Part shown: piece after piece, positions 32,430-42,237 of the stretch
Numbering within the stretch: position 1 is the stretch's first letter
Layout: each line of letters begins with the position of its first letter
DNA from: JANQOH01 sp965201115
GTDB lineage: Bacteria > Pseudomonadota > Alphaproteobacteria > UBA7887
Length of the DNA stretch: 64,000 bases
Direction: 5' to 3'
Assembly (NCBI GenBank): GCA_965201115.1
Contig: OZ241745.1
Coordinates: 186,001 to 250,000, forward strand
Translations under genes and position numbers: made by a program
The notes under the pieces: generated by a model
The model's database searches: none
What the model was told of the DNA's origin: nothing
What the model saw: only the letters and a program-made list of their open reading frames with translations

Positions 32430-35230
32430 CCGCCGCCTTCGCCGCAAGCGGCGCCGAACTGCTCACCGGCGCCAACCGCGCCTTCGTAGAGGACGTGTAC
32501 GCGCGCTACCTCGCCGACCCGGCGTCGGTGGCCCCGGGCTGGCGCGAGTTTTTCGTCGATCTCGACCGCGCGCCCGACGCGCCGGCCGCGCCCGGGCTTT
32601 CGCTCCCCGCCGCCCACCCGGACGCAGTCCTCGCCAGCACGCGCGACAACCTGCGCGCGCTCATGCTGATTCGCGCCTACCGCGTGCGCGGGCACCTGAT
32701 CGCCAATCTCGACCCCCTCGGCCTGACGGGGCAGGATCATCACCCCGAGCTCGACCCCGCAAGCTACGGCTTCGGCGACGCCGACTACGACCGCGAGTTC
32801 TTCATCGACGGCGTGCTGGGGCGCGAAACCGCCAGCTTGCGCGAGATATTGCAGATACTGAAACAGGTCTATTGCGCGCGCATCGGGATCGAGTTCATGC
32901 ACATCCAGTATCCCGAGGAGAAATCGTGGCTTCAACAGCGCGTGGAGAACAGCCTCAACCGCACGCATTACACGCGCGAACGCAAGCTCGACATTCTCGA
33001 CGAGCTCGACATGGCCGAAGGTTTCGAGCGCTTCCTGCACGCGAAATACCCGGCCACCAAGCGCTTCTCGATCGAAGGGGCGGAAAGCCTCGTCCCCGCG
33101 CTCGAGGCCATTATCCGCGAATCCGCGGCCCACGGCGTCGAGGAGATCGTCTTCGGCATGCCCCACCGCGGGCGCATCAACGTCCTCACCAACGTGATGG
33201 GCAAGAGCTACCGAAACGTATTCGCCGAGTTCCAGGGCAGCATATCCGACGCCGACGACGTCCAAGGCTCGGGAGACGTAAAATACCATCTCGGCACCTC
33301 GTCCGACCGCGTCCTGCCGGGCGGGCGCCGCGTTCATCTCTCCATGACCGCCAACCCGTCCCATCTCGAATGGGTCAATCCCGTGGTCATGGGCCGCGTG
33401 CGCGCGAAGCAGGACACAATGGGCGACGGCCGGCGCAAGCGCGCGATGGGAGTCCTCATGCACGGCGACGCCGCGTTCGCCGGCCAGGGCGTCGTCGCCG
33501 AAACCCTCGGCATGTCCGAACTGCGCGGACACCGCGCCGGAGGCACGGTGCATATCGTCGTCAACAACCAGATCGGCTTCACCACAAGCCCCAAATACGC
33601 GCGCTCCTCGCCCTATCCGTCGGATGTGGCGAAAACCGTGCAGGCGCCGATCCTTCACGTCAACGGCGACGACCCCGAGGCGGTGGTCCACGCCGCCGTT
33701 CTGGCGGCGGACTTCCGCCACACATTCCACCGCGACGTGGTGCTCGATATTTTCTGCTACCGGCGCCACGGCCATAACGAGACCGACGAGCCCGCCTTTA
33801 CGCAGCCCGTCATGTATCGGCGCATCGCCGGCCACCCGACAACGCGGCAGATTTACGCCGAGCGGCTTGTCTCCGAAGGCGCGCTGACGCCCGCCGAGGC
33901 CGACGCCCGCGCGACCCGCTTCGCAAGCCGGCTCGACGAGGATTACGAGGCGGCGCGCGCCGGCGGCGTGAGGGAAGCGGACTGGCTGCAAGGCCAATGG
34001 GCCGGCCTCGAGGTCGCGCCCGACGCCCTCGACCGCCGCGCTGGCGACACCGCCGTGGACCCCGCGCGCCTGCGCGCCATCGGCGAGGCGCTCTGCCATT
34101 ATCCGCCGGAATTTCAGGTTCACCGCAAGGTCGACCGCTTCAACAGGGCGCGCAAGGCGGCGCTCGACGCCGGCGAGGGGCTGGACTGGGCCACCGCCGA
34201 GGCGCTCGCCTTCGGCAGCCTCCTGCTCGAGGGCCACGGGGTACGCCTCAGCGGGCAGGATTCGGGCCGCGGCACCTTCTCCCAACGCCACTCCGTGATC
34301 GTCGATCAACACACCGAGGAGCGCTATATCCCGCTGAACTTTCTCGGCGCCGAACAGGCGCGCTTCGACGTCACCGATTCCATGCTTTCCGAGGCCGCGG
34401 TACTGGGCTACGAATACGGCTACAGCCTCGCGGCCCCCGGCGCCCTCGTGCTGTGGGAAGCGCAATTCGGCGATTTCGCCAACACCGCGCAGGTGATTAT
34501 CGACAATTTCATCGCCGCCGGAGAGAGCAAGTGGCTGCGCATGTCGGGCTTGGTCATGCTGCTCCCGCACGGCTACGAAGGGCAGGGGCCGGAACACAGC
34601 TCGGCGCGGCTCGAGCGCTATCTCCAGCTCCACGCCGAGGACAACATCCAGGTCGCGAATTGCACGACGCCAGCGAACTACTTCCATATCCTGCGGCGGC
34701 AAATCCACCGCAAGTTCCGCAAACCGCTGATCCTGATGACGCCGAAGTCCCTGCTGCGCCACAAGCGCGCGGTGTCGCCGCTGTCCGCATTCGGCCCGGG
34801 CTCGAGTTTCAGGCGCGTGCTCGGGGACCCCGCCGCGCCCGGCGCGGAGGGCGGCGGCAAGCCCGTCCGCCGCGTCGTGCTCTGTTCGGGCAAGGTCTTC
34901 TACGACCTTCTGGAGGCGCGCGAGGCGGAAGAGACAGACGACGTCGCGCTCGTGCGCATAGAACAACTGGCGCCGTTCCCCGGACCCTCGCTCAAGGCCG
35001 AGCTCGAAAAATACCCCGGCGCCGAAGTCGTGTGGTGTCAGGAGGAGCCGCGCAACATGGGCGCGTGGACCTACGTCGATCCCCGCATCGAGGCGCTGCT
35101 TCCGGGCCTCGGTATGGCGAACGCGCGCGCGGCGTTCGTCGGCCGCGAGGCGTCGGCCTCGACGGCCGCCGGAACGCTCGATACCCACCGGCGCGAACAG
35201 GCGGCGCTGGCGGCCCGGGCCCTCGCCTGA
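32426..35230 (+). CDS. sucA: 2-oxoglutarate dehydrogenase E1 component
   Basis: The thiamine-diphosphate decarboxylase of the 2-oxoglutarate dehydrogenase complex. About 934 residues. N-terminal E2-binding segment (ANRAFVEDVYARYLADP), EFMHIQYPEEKSWLQQRVE, the cofactor region GMPHRGRINVLTNVMGKSY, GDAAFAGQGVVAETLGMSEL and NNQIGFTTSP, then a C-terminal transketolase-like domain (LLPHGYEGQGPEHSSARLER). GTG 32426 overlaps the sucD stop. It is the largest gene of the window's TCA operon. Confidence 0.96.
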   Translation: MTAAFAASGAELLTGANRAFVEDVYARYLADPASVAPGWREFFVDLDRAPDAPAAPGLSLPAAHPDAVLASTRDNLRALMLIRAYRVRGHLIANLDPLGLTGQDHHPELDPASYGFGDADYDREFFIDGVLGRETASLREILQILKQVYCARIGIEFMHIQYPEEKSWLQQRVENSLNRTHYTRERKLDILDELDMAEGFERFLHAKYPATKRFSIEGAESLVPALEAIIRESAAHGVEEIVFGMPHRGRINVLTNVMGKSYRNVFAEFQGSISDADDVQGSGDVKYHLGTSSDRVLPGGRRVHLSMTANPSHLEWVNPVVMGRVRAKQDTMGDGRRKRAMGVLMHGDAAFAGQGVVAETLGMSELRGHRAGGTVHIVVNNQIGFTTSPKYARSSPYPSDVAKTVQAPILHVNGDDPEAVVHAAVLAADFRHTFHRDVVLDIFCYRRHGHNETDEPAFTQPVMYRRIAGHPTTRQIYAERLVSEGALTPAEADARATRFASRLDEDYEAARAGGVREADWLQGQWAGLEVAPDALDRRAGDTAVDPARLRAIGEALCHYPPEFQVHRKVDRFNRARKAALDAGEGLDWATAEALAFGSLLLEGHGVRLSGQDSGRGTFSQRHSVIVDQHTEERYIPLNFLGAEQARFDVTDSMLSEAAVLGYEYGYSLAAPGALVLWEAQFGDFANTAQVIIDNFIAAGESKWLRMSGLVMLLPHGYEGQGPEHSSARLERYLQLHAEDNIQVANCTTPANYFHILRRQIHRKFRKPLILMTPKSLLRHKRAVSPLSAFGPGSSFRRVLGDPAAPGAEGGGKPVRRVVLCSGKVFYDLLEAREAEETDDVALVRIEQLAPFPGPSLKAELEKYPGAEVVWCQEEPRNMGAWTYVDPRIEALLPGLGMANARAAFVGREASASTAAGTLDTHRREQAALAARALA

Positions 35231-35252
35231 CCGCGTCGCGAACGAGGCAACG

Positions 35253-36467
35253 ATGACCTTCGATCTGACGGTCCCCGAACTCGGCGAATCGATCGCCGAG
35301 GCCACCGTGGCGCGCTGGCTCAAGACCGCCGGCGACGCGGTGGCGCGCGACGAAACGGTCGTGGAGCTCGAAACCGACAAGGCGAACCTCGAGGTCACCG
35401 CCCGCGCGGCCGGCGTGCTGACGGAAATCCTGGTCGAGGCCGAAAGCGACGTCGCCGTCGGCGCCGTGCTTGGCAGGATCGACGAAGGCGCGCAAGCGCC
35501 GGAGGAAGAAGCGGGAGGGGAAGAGAACCGGCCCCCGGCGCCGCAAGCGCCCGCGCTGTCGCCGGCGGTGCGTAAACTCGTCGCGGACCATGCGCTCGAC
35601 CCCGCCGCGCTGACCGGGCGCGGCAAGGACGGACGTATCCTGAAAGGCGACGTACTCGACGCGCTGGAGACGCCCGCGCCCGCGCCGGCCGCGCCCCCGG
35701 CGCCGGCGCCGGCCGCGCCCCCTGAAGTATCGCCCGCATCTCCGCCCGCGCCCCCGCCGGAGCCCGCGGGCGAGCGCCGCGTTCCCATGACCCGCCTGCG
35801 GCGGCGCATCGCCGAGCGTCTCAAGGAGGCGCAAAACACCGCCGCCATGCTCACAACCTGGAACGAGGCCGACATGAGCGCCGTCGTCCGGGCCCGCGCC
35901 GACTACGGAAAGGCGTTCGAAGCGAAACACGGCGTGCGCCTGGGCTTCATGTCGTTTTTCGTGAAGGCCGTGACGACCGCGCTCCAGGAGCAGCCTGAGG
36001 TCGGCGCGCGCATCGACGGCTCCGACGTCGTCTATCCCGACGGGATTCATATCGGCGTCGCCGTCGGCGCGCCGCGCGGGCTGGTGGTTCCCGTGCTGCG
36101 CGGCGCCGAGCGCATGGGGTTTGCCGATATAGAGCGCGCGGTGGCCGATTTCGCGCGCCGCGCCCGCGACGCCGCGCTGACCGTCGCCGACATGACCGGC
36201 GGTACCTTCACCATCTCCAATGGCGGCGTGTACGGCTCCCTCCTGTCCGCGCCGATCCTCAACCCGCCGCAATCGGCGATACTCGGAATGCACAAGATCG
36301 AGAAACGGCCCGTCGTTCTCGACGACGACAGTATCGTTGCGCGCCCGATGATGTATCTCGCGCTGTCCTACGACCACCGGTTGATCGACGGACGCGAGGC
36401 GGTGACCTTCCTCGTGCGTGTCAAGGAGTGCGTCGAGGACCCGCGCCGCCTCGCGCTCGGCGTCTGA
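35253..36467 (+). CDS. sucB: 2-oxoglutarate dehydrogenase E2 (dihydrolipoamide succinyltransferase)
   Basis: 404 residues. N-terminal lipoyl domain (VELETDKANLEV, Lys ~43 lipoylated), a Pro/Ala linker, the peripheral subunit-binding domain (LSPAVRKLVADHALDPAALT), a second linker (about residues 140-170) and the catalytic domain ending with the SYDHRLIDGREAV active-site segment. It forms the complex core. ATG 35253 follows sucA by 22 bases. Confidence 0.97.
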   Translation: MTFDLTVPELGESIAEATVARWLKTAGDAVARDETVVELETDKANLEVTARAAGVLTEILVEAESDVAVGAVLGRIDEGAQAPEEEAGGEENRPPAPQAPALSPAVRKLVADHALDPAALTGRGKDGRILKGDVLDALETPAPAPAAPPAPAPAAPPEVSPASPPAPPPEPAGERRVPMTRLRRRIAERLKEAQNTAAMLTTWNEADMSAVVRARADYGKAFEAKHGVRLGFMSFFVKAVTTALQEQPEVGARIDGSDVVYPDGIHIGVAVGAPRGLVVPVLRGAERMGFADIERAVADFARRARDAALTVADMTGGTFTISNGGVYGSLLSAPILNPPQSAILGMHKIEKRPVVLDDDSIVARPMMYLALSYDHRLIDGREAVTFLVRVKECVEDPRRLALGV

Positions 36468-36474
36468 ACTGACC

Positions 36475-37908
36475 ATGCCCGGCGCGGGTTACGATGCGGA
36501 TTACGACGTCGCCGTCATCGGCGGCGGACCTGCGGGATACGCGGCGGCGATCGCGGCGGCTCAGGCCGGGCTGCGCGCGGCTTGTATCGAACGTCGCGAA
36601 TCCCTCGGCGGAACCTGCCTCAATGTGGGCTGCATCCCGTCCAAGACGCTGCTCCACTGGTCCGCACGCTACCGCGAAATGACCGAAGGCGCCCCCGCGC
36701 ACGGCATAACCGTCGGCGAGGTGTCGCTCGATCTCGCCGCCGCGATGGCCGGCAAGGACCGCGTCGTGGCGCAGCTCGCCTCCGGAGTCGCGCATCTGTT
36801 CGCGAAAAACAAGGTGGAGCGCATCGCCGGCCGGGCGCGGCTGGCGGGCCGCGGCGTCGTGGCGGTGACCGGCGAGGAGGGGCAGGCCCGCGAAATCCGC
36901 GCGCGCAACATCGTCATCGCGACCGGATCGGAGCCCGCCGCGCTCTCCGGCGTCGCCATCGACGAACGGCGCGTCGTGAGCTCCGCCGGCGCGCTGGCGC
37001 TGCCGCGCGTCCCGAAAACCCTGGCGGTAATCGGCGGCGGCTATATCGGCCTCGAACTCGGATCGGTATGGAGCCGCTTCGGCGCCGAAGTAACGGTTAT
37101 CGAATATCTCGACAGGTTGGCGGCGGGCATGGACTCCGAGCTTGCCGACCGCCTGCGCCGCGCACTGGCGCGCCAAGGCGTCGCTTTCCGGCTGGCGACC
37201 CGCGTTGCCGGCGCCGATATACGCGACGACGGCGTTGCGCTGTCGCTCACGCCCGCGGGCAGCGGCGGCGCCGCTGGCGGAGAAACCCTGACCGCCGAAA
37301 TCGCCTTGGTCGCGGTGGGGCGGCGGCCCTGCGCCGACGGGCTGGGAATCGAGGAGGCCGGCGTAGCGCTCGACGAACGCGGTTTCGTCATGGTCGATGA
37401 GCGCTACCGCACGACGGCCGAGGGGATTTATGCGATCGGCGACGTCATCCCCGGCCCGATGCTGGCCCACAAGGCGACCGCCGAAGCCCGCGCGCTGGCG
37501 GATATCCTCGCGGGCGGCCACGGCGCCGTGAACTACGACGCCATCCCCGCCGTGGTTTATACCGAGCCCGAAGCCGCCTCCGTGGGCCGCACCGAGGACG
37601 AACTGAAGGCCGCGGGAACGCCCTACCGCAAGGGAACGATCCCCCTCGCCGGCAACAGCCGCGCCAAGACCATCGGGCAAACCGCGGGTTTCGTGAAAAT
37701 CCTGTCCGAAAAGCGTTCCGACCGCCTTCTCGGCGTCCACATACTGGCCCCCGGCGCCGGCGCGCTGATAGCCGAGGCCGCCCTCGCGCTGGAGTTCGGC
37801 GCGTCCGCCGAAGACATCGCCCGCACCTGCCACGCCCACCCGACACTGAACGAGTCGCTGATGGAAGCCGCCTCCCTCGCCGCCTTCGGCAACGCGCTCC
37901 ACGCCTGA
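36475..37908 (+). CDS. lpdA: Dihydrolipoamide dehydrogenase (E3)
   Basis: A FAD disulfide oxidoreductase that reoxidises the lipoyl groups of the complex. 477 residues. FAD motif GGGPAGYAAAIAA, redox-active GGTCLNVGCIPSK, NAD motif GGGYIGLELGSVW, a second FAD site (TTAEGIYAIGDV) and the C-terminal CHAHPTLNES with the base His. ATG 36475 is preferred; the open frame upstream overlaps sucB. Seven bases separate the two genes. Confidence 0.96.
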   Translation: MPGAGYDADYDVAVIGGGPAGYAAAIAAAQAGLRAACIERRESLGGTCLNVGCIPSKTLLHWSARYREMTEGAPAHGITVGEVSLDLAAAMAGKDRVVAQLASGVAHLFAKNKVERIAGRARLAGRGVVAVTGEEGQAREIRARNIVIATGSEPAALSGVAIDERRVVSSAGALALPRVPKTLAVIGGGYIGLELGSVWSRFGAEVTVIEYLDRLAAGMDSELADRLRRALARQGVAFRLATRVAGADIRDDGVALSLTPAGSGGAAGGETLTAEIALVAVGRRPCADGLGIEEAGVALDERGFVMVDERYRTTAEGIYAIGDVIPGPMLAHKATAEARALADILAGGHGAVNYDAIPAVVYTEPEAASVGRTEDELKAAGTPYRKGTIPLAGNSRAKTIGQTAGFVKILSEKRSDRLLGVHILAPGAGALIAEAALALEFGASAEDIARTCHAHPTLNESLMEAASLAAFGNALHA

Positions 37909-37909
37909 C

Positions 37910-37940
37910 GCAAGCCGCGCCCGGCGGGCGCGGCGCTTGC
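37910..37940. terminator. Strong GC hairpin after lpdA
   Basis: GCAAGCCGCGCCC pairs with GGGCGCGGCGCTTGC across a 3-base loop, with a 2-base bulge on one side. It lies directly after the lpdA stop, where the TCA operon should end. No T-run follows, so it is a likely but unproven transcript end. Confidence 0.5.
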
Positions 37941-37974
37941 CGGGGACCGACCGATTCGCACAACGGAAAACGGC

Positions 37975-39384
37975 ATGACATTCCAGCCGAACTCGCTCTA
38001 CTACGGCGACTGCCTCGAGGTCATGCGCCCGTGGCCCGGCGCCTCGGTCGATCTCGTCTATCTCGACCCGCCGTTCAACTCGAAGGCCGACTACAACGTC
38101 CTGTTCGGCAACCGCGCCGCGCCCGATGCGCAACAGACGCTGGCCTTTGAGGATACATGGCGATGGGACGAAAACGCCGCCGCGCGCGTCGCCGCCATGC
38201 GCCGGGCGGCGGCGAGCCCCGCCCGCGCCGCCATCGCGGGCTTGCAAGGCATGCTCGGCAATTGCGGAATGCTCTCATATTTGTCGTACATGGCCGAGCG
38301 GCTGCTTGAAACGAAGCGCATACTGAAGGAGACCGGCAGCGTTTATCTCCATTGCGACCCCACCGCATCCCATTACCTGAAAATCGTCATGGACGCGGTG
38401 TTCGGCCACGAGAACTTCCGTAACGAAATCGTCTGGCGCATTGGCTGGGTCTCGGGCTTCAAAACGCGGAAACGGGGATGGGTCCGTAACCATGATACGA
38501 TACTCTATTACATAATGGGCCCGGCGGCCGCCGCCGCGTTTAACAAGGAGTATATTCCATACCCGCCCGGATATGTCCGACGCGACGGGGCGCCGCCGAC
38601 AGGCGAGGGCATTCCGATAGAGGATACATGGAACTGCTCGAGCGCCGATGCGCTGGACTCCATCATGATCAAGAGCTTCTCCACCGAGAAAATGGGCTAT
38701 CCCACGCAAAAACCCGTGGCGCTTCTCGAACGCATTATCAAGGCGTCCAGCGGCGAAGGCGATATCGTGCTCGATCCCTTTTGCGGATGCGGCGCCACCG
38801 TCGACGCCGCCAACCGCTTGCGCAGACGGTGGATAGGCATAGACATATCGCCGTTCGCGATCGACCTGATAAAATACCGCCGCCTGAAGGACAAGGGCAT
38901 ACCGGTCAACGGCGTGCCGGTGGATATGGAAACGGCCCGGACGATGGCGCGCGAGAAACCCCTGGATTTCGAGAAATGGGCCGTCGCGCGCATACCGGGC
39001 ATGATCCCCAACGCCAAACGGACGGGAGATCGGGGCGTGGACGGCCGCGGATATCTGCTCGACGCCGGGCGAAAGTCCGAAGGCTTCGTTCTGGCGCAGG
39101 TCAAGGGCGGAAAGTTCGCGCTCGGCGGCCTCCGGGATTTCCTTCACGCCGTCCGCCGCGAAAAAGCCGCGATGGGCGTGTTCGTTACCCTCGACACGGT
39201 GACGTCGCGCGACGCCCTCGCCGAAGCCCGGGAAGCCGGCGACGTAACCATCGGTGCGAAGCGGTATCCGAAAGTACAGATATGGTCCATCGCACAGTAC
39301 TTCGATAACCGCGAACCGAACCTGCCCCCGCTCGCCGACCCGTTCACCGGCAAGGCCATGCAAGGAGATATACACGCGCAATAA
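37975..39384 (+). CDS. DNA methyltransferase fused to Mrr-like nuclease domain
   Basis: 469 residues. The N-terminal beta-class methyltransferase has DPPF at 31-34 (YLDPPFNSKADYNVLFG), EIVWRIGW, GYPTQKPVALLERI and the SAM motif DPFCGCGATVD near 262. The C-terminal ~120 residues carry an Mrr-like pattern, GDRGVDGRGYL (Asp 356) and AQVKGGK (Gln-X-Lys at 375-377), then a helix and a FVTLD strand. One polypeptide may thus modify and cut DNA, or cut modified DNA. ATG 37975. The stop codon lies directly against an IS630 end. Confidence 0.85.
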   Translation: MTFQPNSLYYGDCLEVMRPWPGASVDLVYLDPPFNSKADYNVLFGNRAAPDAQQTLAFEDTWRWDENAAARVAAMRRAAASPARAAIAGLQGMLGNCGMLSYLSYMAERLLETKRILKETGSVYLHCDPTASHYLKIVMDAVFGHENFRNEIVWRIGWVSGFKTRKRGWVRNHDTILYYIMGPAAAAAFNKEYIPYPPGYVRRDGAPPTGEGIPIEDTWNCSSADALDSIMIKSFSTEKMGYPTQKPVALLERIIKASSGEGDIVLDPFCGCGATVDAANRLRRRWIGIDISPFAIDLIKYRRLKDKGIPVNGVPVDMETARTMAREKPLDFEKWAVARIPGMIPNAKRTGDRGVDGRGYLLDAGRKSEGFVLAQVKGGKFALGGLRDFLHAVRREKAAMGVFVTLDTVTSRDALAEAREAGDVTIGAKRYPKVQIWSIAQYFDNREPNLPPLADPFTGKAMQGDIHAQ

Positions 39385-40543
39385 TACCAAGGGCTATTGA
39401 TGTTGACTCGTTACTATTGTCTGTTCGATGGCGATGTGATTTGGTTATGTTCTTGTGAGGCCACACAAAGGGGGTAGTGCGATGACGATAGCGTTGCGAA
39501 CGGACTTTGACGCGGTTCGGGTTCGGGCGGCGGGAGATCGCGCCCAGGCGTGTCGGCTTCTGTCGATTGCGGCCGTTTACGAAGCGAAGTCTCGCGCCGA
39601 GGCTGCGGCGTTGGGCGGGATGAGCCGTCAGACGCTTCGGGACGGGTGCGTTGCTTCAACGCCGAGGGTCCGGACGGCCTTGCGAGCCGCAAGGCTCCGG
39701 GGGCGCGTCGGCGGTTGAGCGCGGCGCAGTTGACGGAGCTGGCTGAGCTCGTCGAGGCCGGCCCCGATCCGCAGACCGACGGCGTGGCGCGCTGGCGGCG
39801 CGTTGACCTGCGGGCCGAGATCGAGCGCCGGTTCGGGGTGGAGTATCGTGAGCGCTCGGTGTCGCGGCTTCTCCACGAGCTGGGGTTTTCGCACATGAGC
39901 GCGCGCCCGCGGCATCCGAAGCAGGATGCGGAGGTTGTTGACGCATATAAAAAAAGTCTTCCCCCAAGCCGTGAGCACGCGGGTTGCCGAACTGCCCGAA
40001 GGGACCGGGTTCGAGATATGGCGGCAGGATGAGATGCGGCTCGGCCAAAAGAACGGGCTGGCGCCGCAATGGGCGCACACGGGCACGCGACCGCGCCAGT
40101 TGCGCGGCCTGCGCTACGGTAGCGCGTATCCGTTCGGCGCCATCTGCCCGGCGCACGGGGCCGGCGCCGCGGTCGTCGTGCCCATGGCGAACACCGAGGC
40201 AATGCAACACCGCATCGACGAGATTGCGCGCATCGTCCGCCCCGGCGCTCATGCCATTCTCCTGCTCGACGGCGCCGCTTGGCACACCGCCGATGCGCTC
40301 GAATGGCCGCGCAACATCGGCCCCTTGCTGCTGCCGCCATACGCGCCCGAACTCAACCCGGTGGAGAACGTCTGGCAGTATCTGCGCCAGACGCGGTTAT
40401 CCAACCGCGTCTTCGAGAGCTACGGCGACATTGTCGATGCCGCCTGCGACGCTTGGAACCGCCTGATCGCCATGCCGGAGAAAATCGCATCCATCGGCAC
40501 GCGAAAATGGGCACAGAAAGCTCAATAGCAATAGCCGTTGGTA
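39385..40543. mobile_element. IS630-family insertion element, degenerate
   Basis: A ~1.16-kb element bounded by TA and imperfect inverted ends: left TACCAAGGGCTATTGATGTT, right (reverse strand) TACCAACGGCTATTGCTATT. TA at both ends fits the IS630 target duplication. It contains a transposase gene broken by two frameshifts. It sits between the 3' ends of two convergent genes: immediately after the methyltransferase stop and 36 bases from the RNase J stop. Neither gene is disrupted. Confidence 0.88.
39482..40528 (+). pseudogene. IS630-family transposase, two frameshifts
   Basis: Read across three frames the product is a normal ~345-residue IS630 transposase: helix-turn-helix start (MTIALRTDFDAVR to MSRQTLRD), a second DNA-binding part (FNAEGPDGLASRKAPGARRR to RPRHPKQDAEVVDAYKK), then a DDE domain (FEIWRQDEMRLGQ, ILLLDGAAWH, PPYAPELNPVENVWQYLR). 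A base is missing at about 39643, and a run of seven A at 39949-39955 carries one base too many. The first break is not of the programmed type, so the gene is dead or needs trans help. Confidence 0.85.
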
Positions 40544-40578
40544 TAAGCATTTCGGTACAGACACTCAGTGTTCGCAGG

Positions 40579-42237
40579 CTACCGGTCAAGACGAACCAGT
40601 TCTACGGAAATGGAGGGGCGTTTGTCGGCGGCGCGGCGGAAGTGGCGGCGCACGCATTGGCGGGCGGTTTCGCGCAGGGCGTTGTCGTCGCGGCGGCGGG
40701 AGCGGGGGAGCGAAGCGAGAGCAGCGGCGAGGGCGCGGTCGAGGGCGCCGGCGGCGAGGGCCTCGTCGATATGGACGCCCTCGGCGCGCCAGCGGGGCTC
40801 GGCGAGCAGGGCGCCGCGGGAGTCCACGACCAAGGCGACGAATATCGCGCCCTCGCGCATGAGGCGGCGGCGGGCGCGCAGAGCGTCCGAATCGAGGCGC
40901 AGCATCGCGTTGCCGTCGAGGGCCAGGCGTCCGGTCTCGACGCGGGCGACGACGCGCGCCGGACCGGGCGCCAGGCGCAACACATCGCCGTTGCGGATTT
41001 TCGGCGCGGCGGGAACGCCGTTCGCGAGGCCGAGCGTCGCGTGCGCGGCGAGGTGGCGGGGCTCGCCATGCACCGGCGCGAGGATTTTCGGACGCAGCCA
41101 GCGATGGAAGAGAGTGAGCTCCTCGCGGTTGGGGTGGCCGGAGACATGGACGAAATCGTCGTGCTCCGTGATCAGTTCGACGCCGGCGGCGACGAGGCGA
41201 TCATGGAGGACATCGATGGCGCGCTCATTGCCGGGGATGATTTTCGACGCGAAAATCGCCGTGTCGCCCGGAGCGAGACTCACATGCGGGTGGTCGCCGG
41301 CGGCGATGCGGCTCATGGCGGCGCGGGGTTCGCCCTGGCAACCGGTGGCGATGAGCAGGACCTTTTCCCGCGGCAGGTAGCCGGCCTCTTCGTCGGAAAG
41401 GAGGGGCGGGAGGTCGGCGAGGTATCCGGCCTCGCGGGCGGCGTCGACGATGCGCCACAGGCTGCGGCCCACCAGCGCGGCGTGGCGGCCGCGGCGCGCG
41501 GCGATCTTGACCAGGGTTTCGATGCGCGCGGCGTTGGAGGCGAAGGTCGCGACGGCGACGCGCCGTTTCTTCTTCGCGATAAGCTTGTCGAGGCTGCGGC
41601 GCAACTCGCCCTCGGAGCCGGAATGGCCCTCGCGGGTAGCGTTGGTGGAGTCGCAGACCAGGGCGAGCACGCCCTCGCGGCCCAGCGCCTCGAGGGTGTC
41701 GCTGTGGGTCGTGTCGCCGATGAGGGGTTCGGGGTCGATCTTGAAGTCGCCGCTGTGGACGACGACGCCGTAACGGGTACGCAGCGCGACCGCGTTGGGT
41801 TCGAGTATCGAATGGGTGACGGTAACGAACTCGATGTCGAAGGGGCCGAGTTCGAACCGCGCGCCGAGGGGGATCTCGCGCAGCTCGGCGGTTTCGGCGA
41901 GGCCCGTCTCCGCGAGTTTGCGGCGCATGAGCGCGGCGGTAAAAGGCGTGGCGTAGATCGGGCAACGGAAGCGCGGCCACAAATACGCGACGGCGCCGAG
42001 ATGGTCCTCATGGCCGTGGGTGAGCACTATGGCCTCGAGGGATTCCCGCCGCGCCTCGATGAAAGCGGGGTCGGGCATGATCAGTTCGGCCCCGGGGGCG
42101 CGGTCGTCCGAGAAGGTCACGCCGCAATCGAGCATGACCCAGCGGCCGTCGAGACCGTAGAGATTGAGGTTCATGCCGATTTCGCCGGCGCCGCCGAGCG
42201 GCGCGAAGACGAGGCCGTCGAACTCGGAAGCTGTCAT
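40579..42237 (-). CDS. rnj: Ribonuclease J
   Basis: A metallo-beta-lactamase/beta-CASP ribonuclease for RNA processing and decay. 552 residues. GGAGEIGMNLNLYG start, metal motif LTHGHEDHLGA (~75-85), VTHSILEPNA, VVHSGDFKIDPEP, beta-CASP region (CDSTNATREGHSGSE) and HVSGHPNREELTLF. The C-terminal ~100 residues are less conserved. ATG 42237 overlaps the coaX stop as ATGA. A gene in this place after coaX is usual in alphaproteobacteria. Confidence 0.95.
   Translation of the reverse strand: MTASEFDGLVFAPLGGAGEIGMNLNLYGLDGRWVMLDCGVTFSDDRAPGAELIMPDPAFIEARRESLEAIVLTHGHEDHLGAVAYLWPRFRCPIYATPFTAALMRRKLAETGLAETAELREIPLGARFELGPFDIEFVTVTHSILEPNAVALRTRYGVVVHSGDFKIDPEPLIGDTTHSDTLEALGREGVLALVCDSTNATREGHSGSEGELRRSLDKLIAKKKRRVAVATFASNAARIETLVKIAARRGRHAALVGRSLWRIVDAAREAGYLADLPPLLSDEEAGYLPREKVLLIATGCQGEPRAAMSRIAAGDHPHVSLAPGDTAIFASKIIPGNERAIDVLHDRLVAAGVELITEHDDFVHVSGHPNREELTLFHRWLRPKILAPVHGEPRHLAAHATLGLANGVPAAPKIRNGDVLRLAPGPARVVARVETGRLALDGNAMLRLDSDALRARRRLMREGAIFVALVVDSRGALLAEPRWRAEGVHIDEALAAGALDRALAAALASLPRSRRRDDNALRETARQCVRRHFRRAADKRPSISVELVRLDR

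Noticed and set aside
32009..35875. A 1288-codon open frame on the minus strand opposite sucD-sucA-sucB
   Set aside because: Same GC-driven shadow; the + strand genes are certain.
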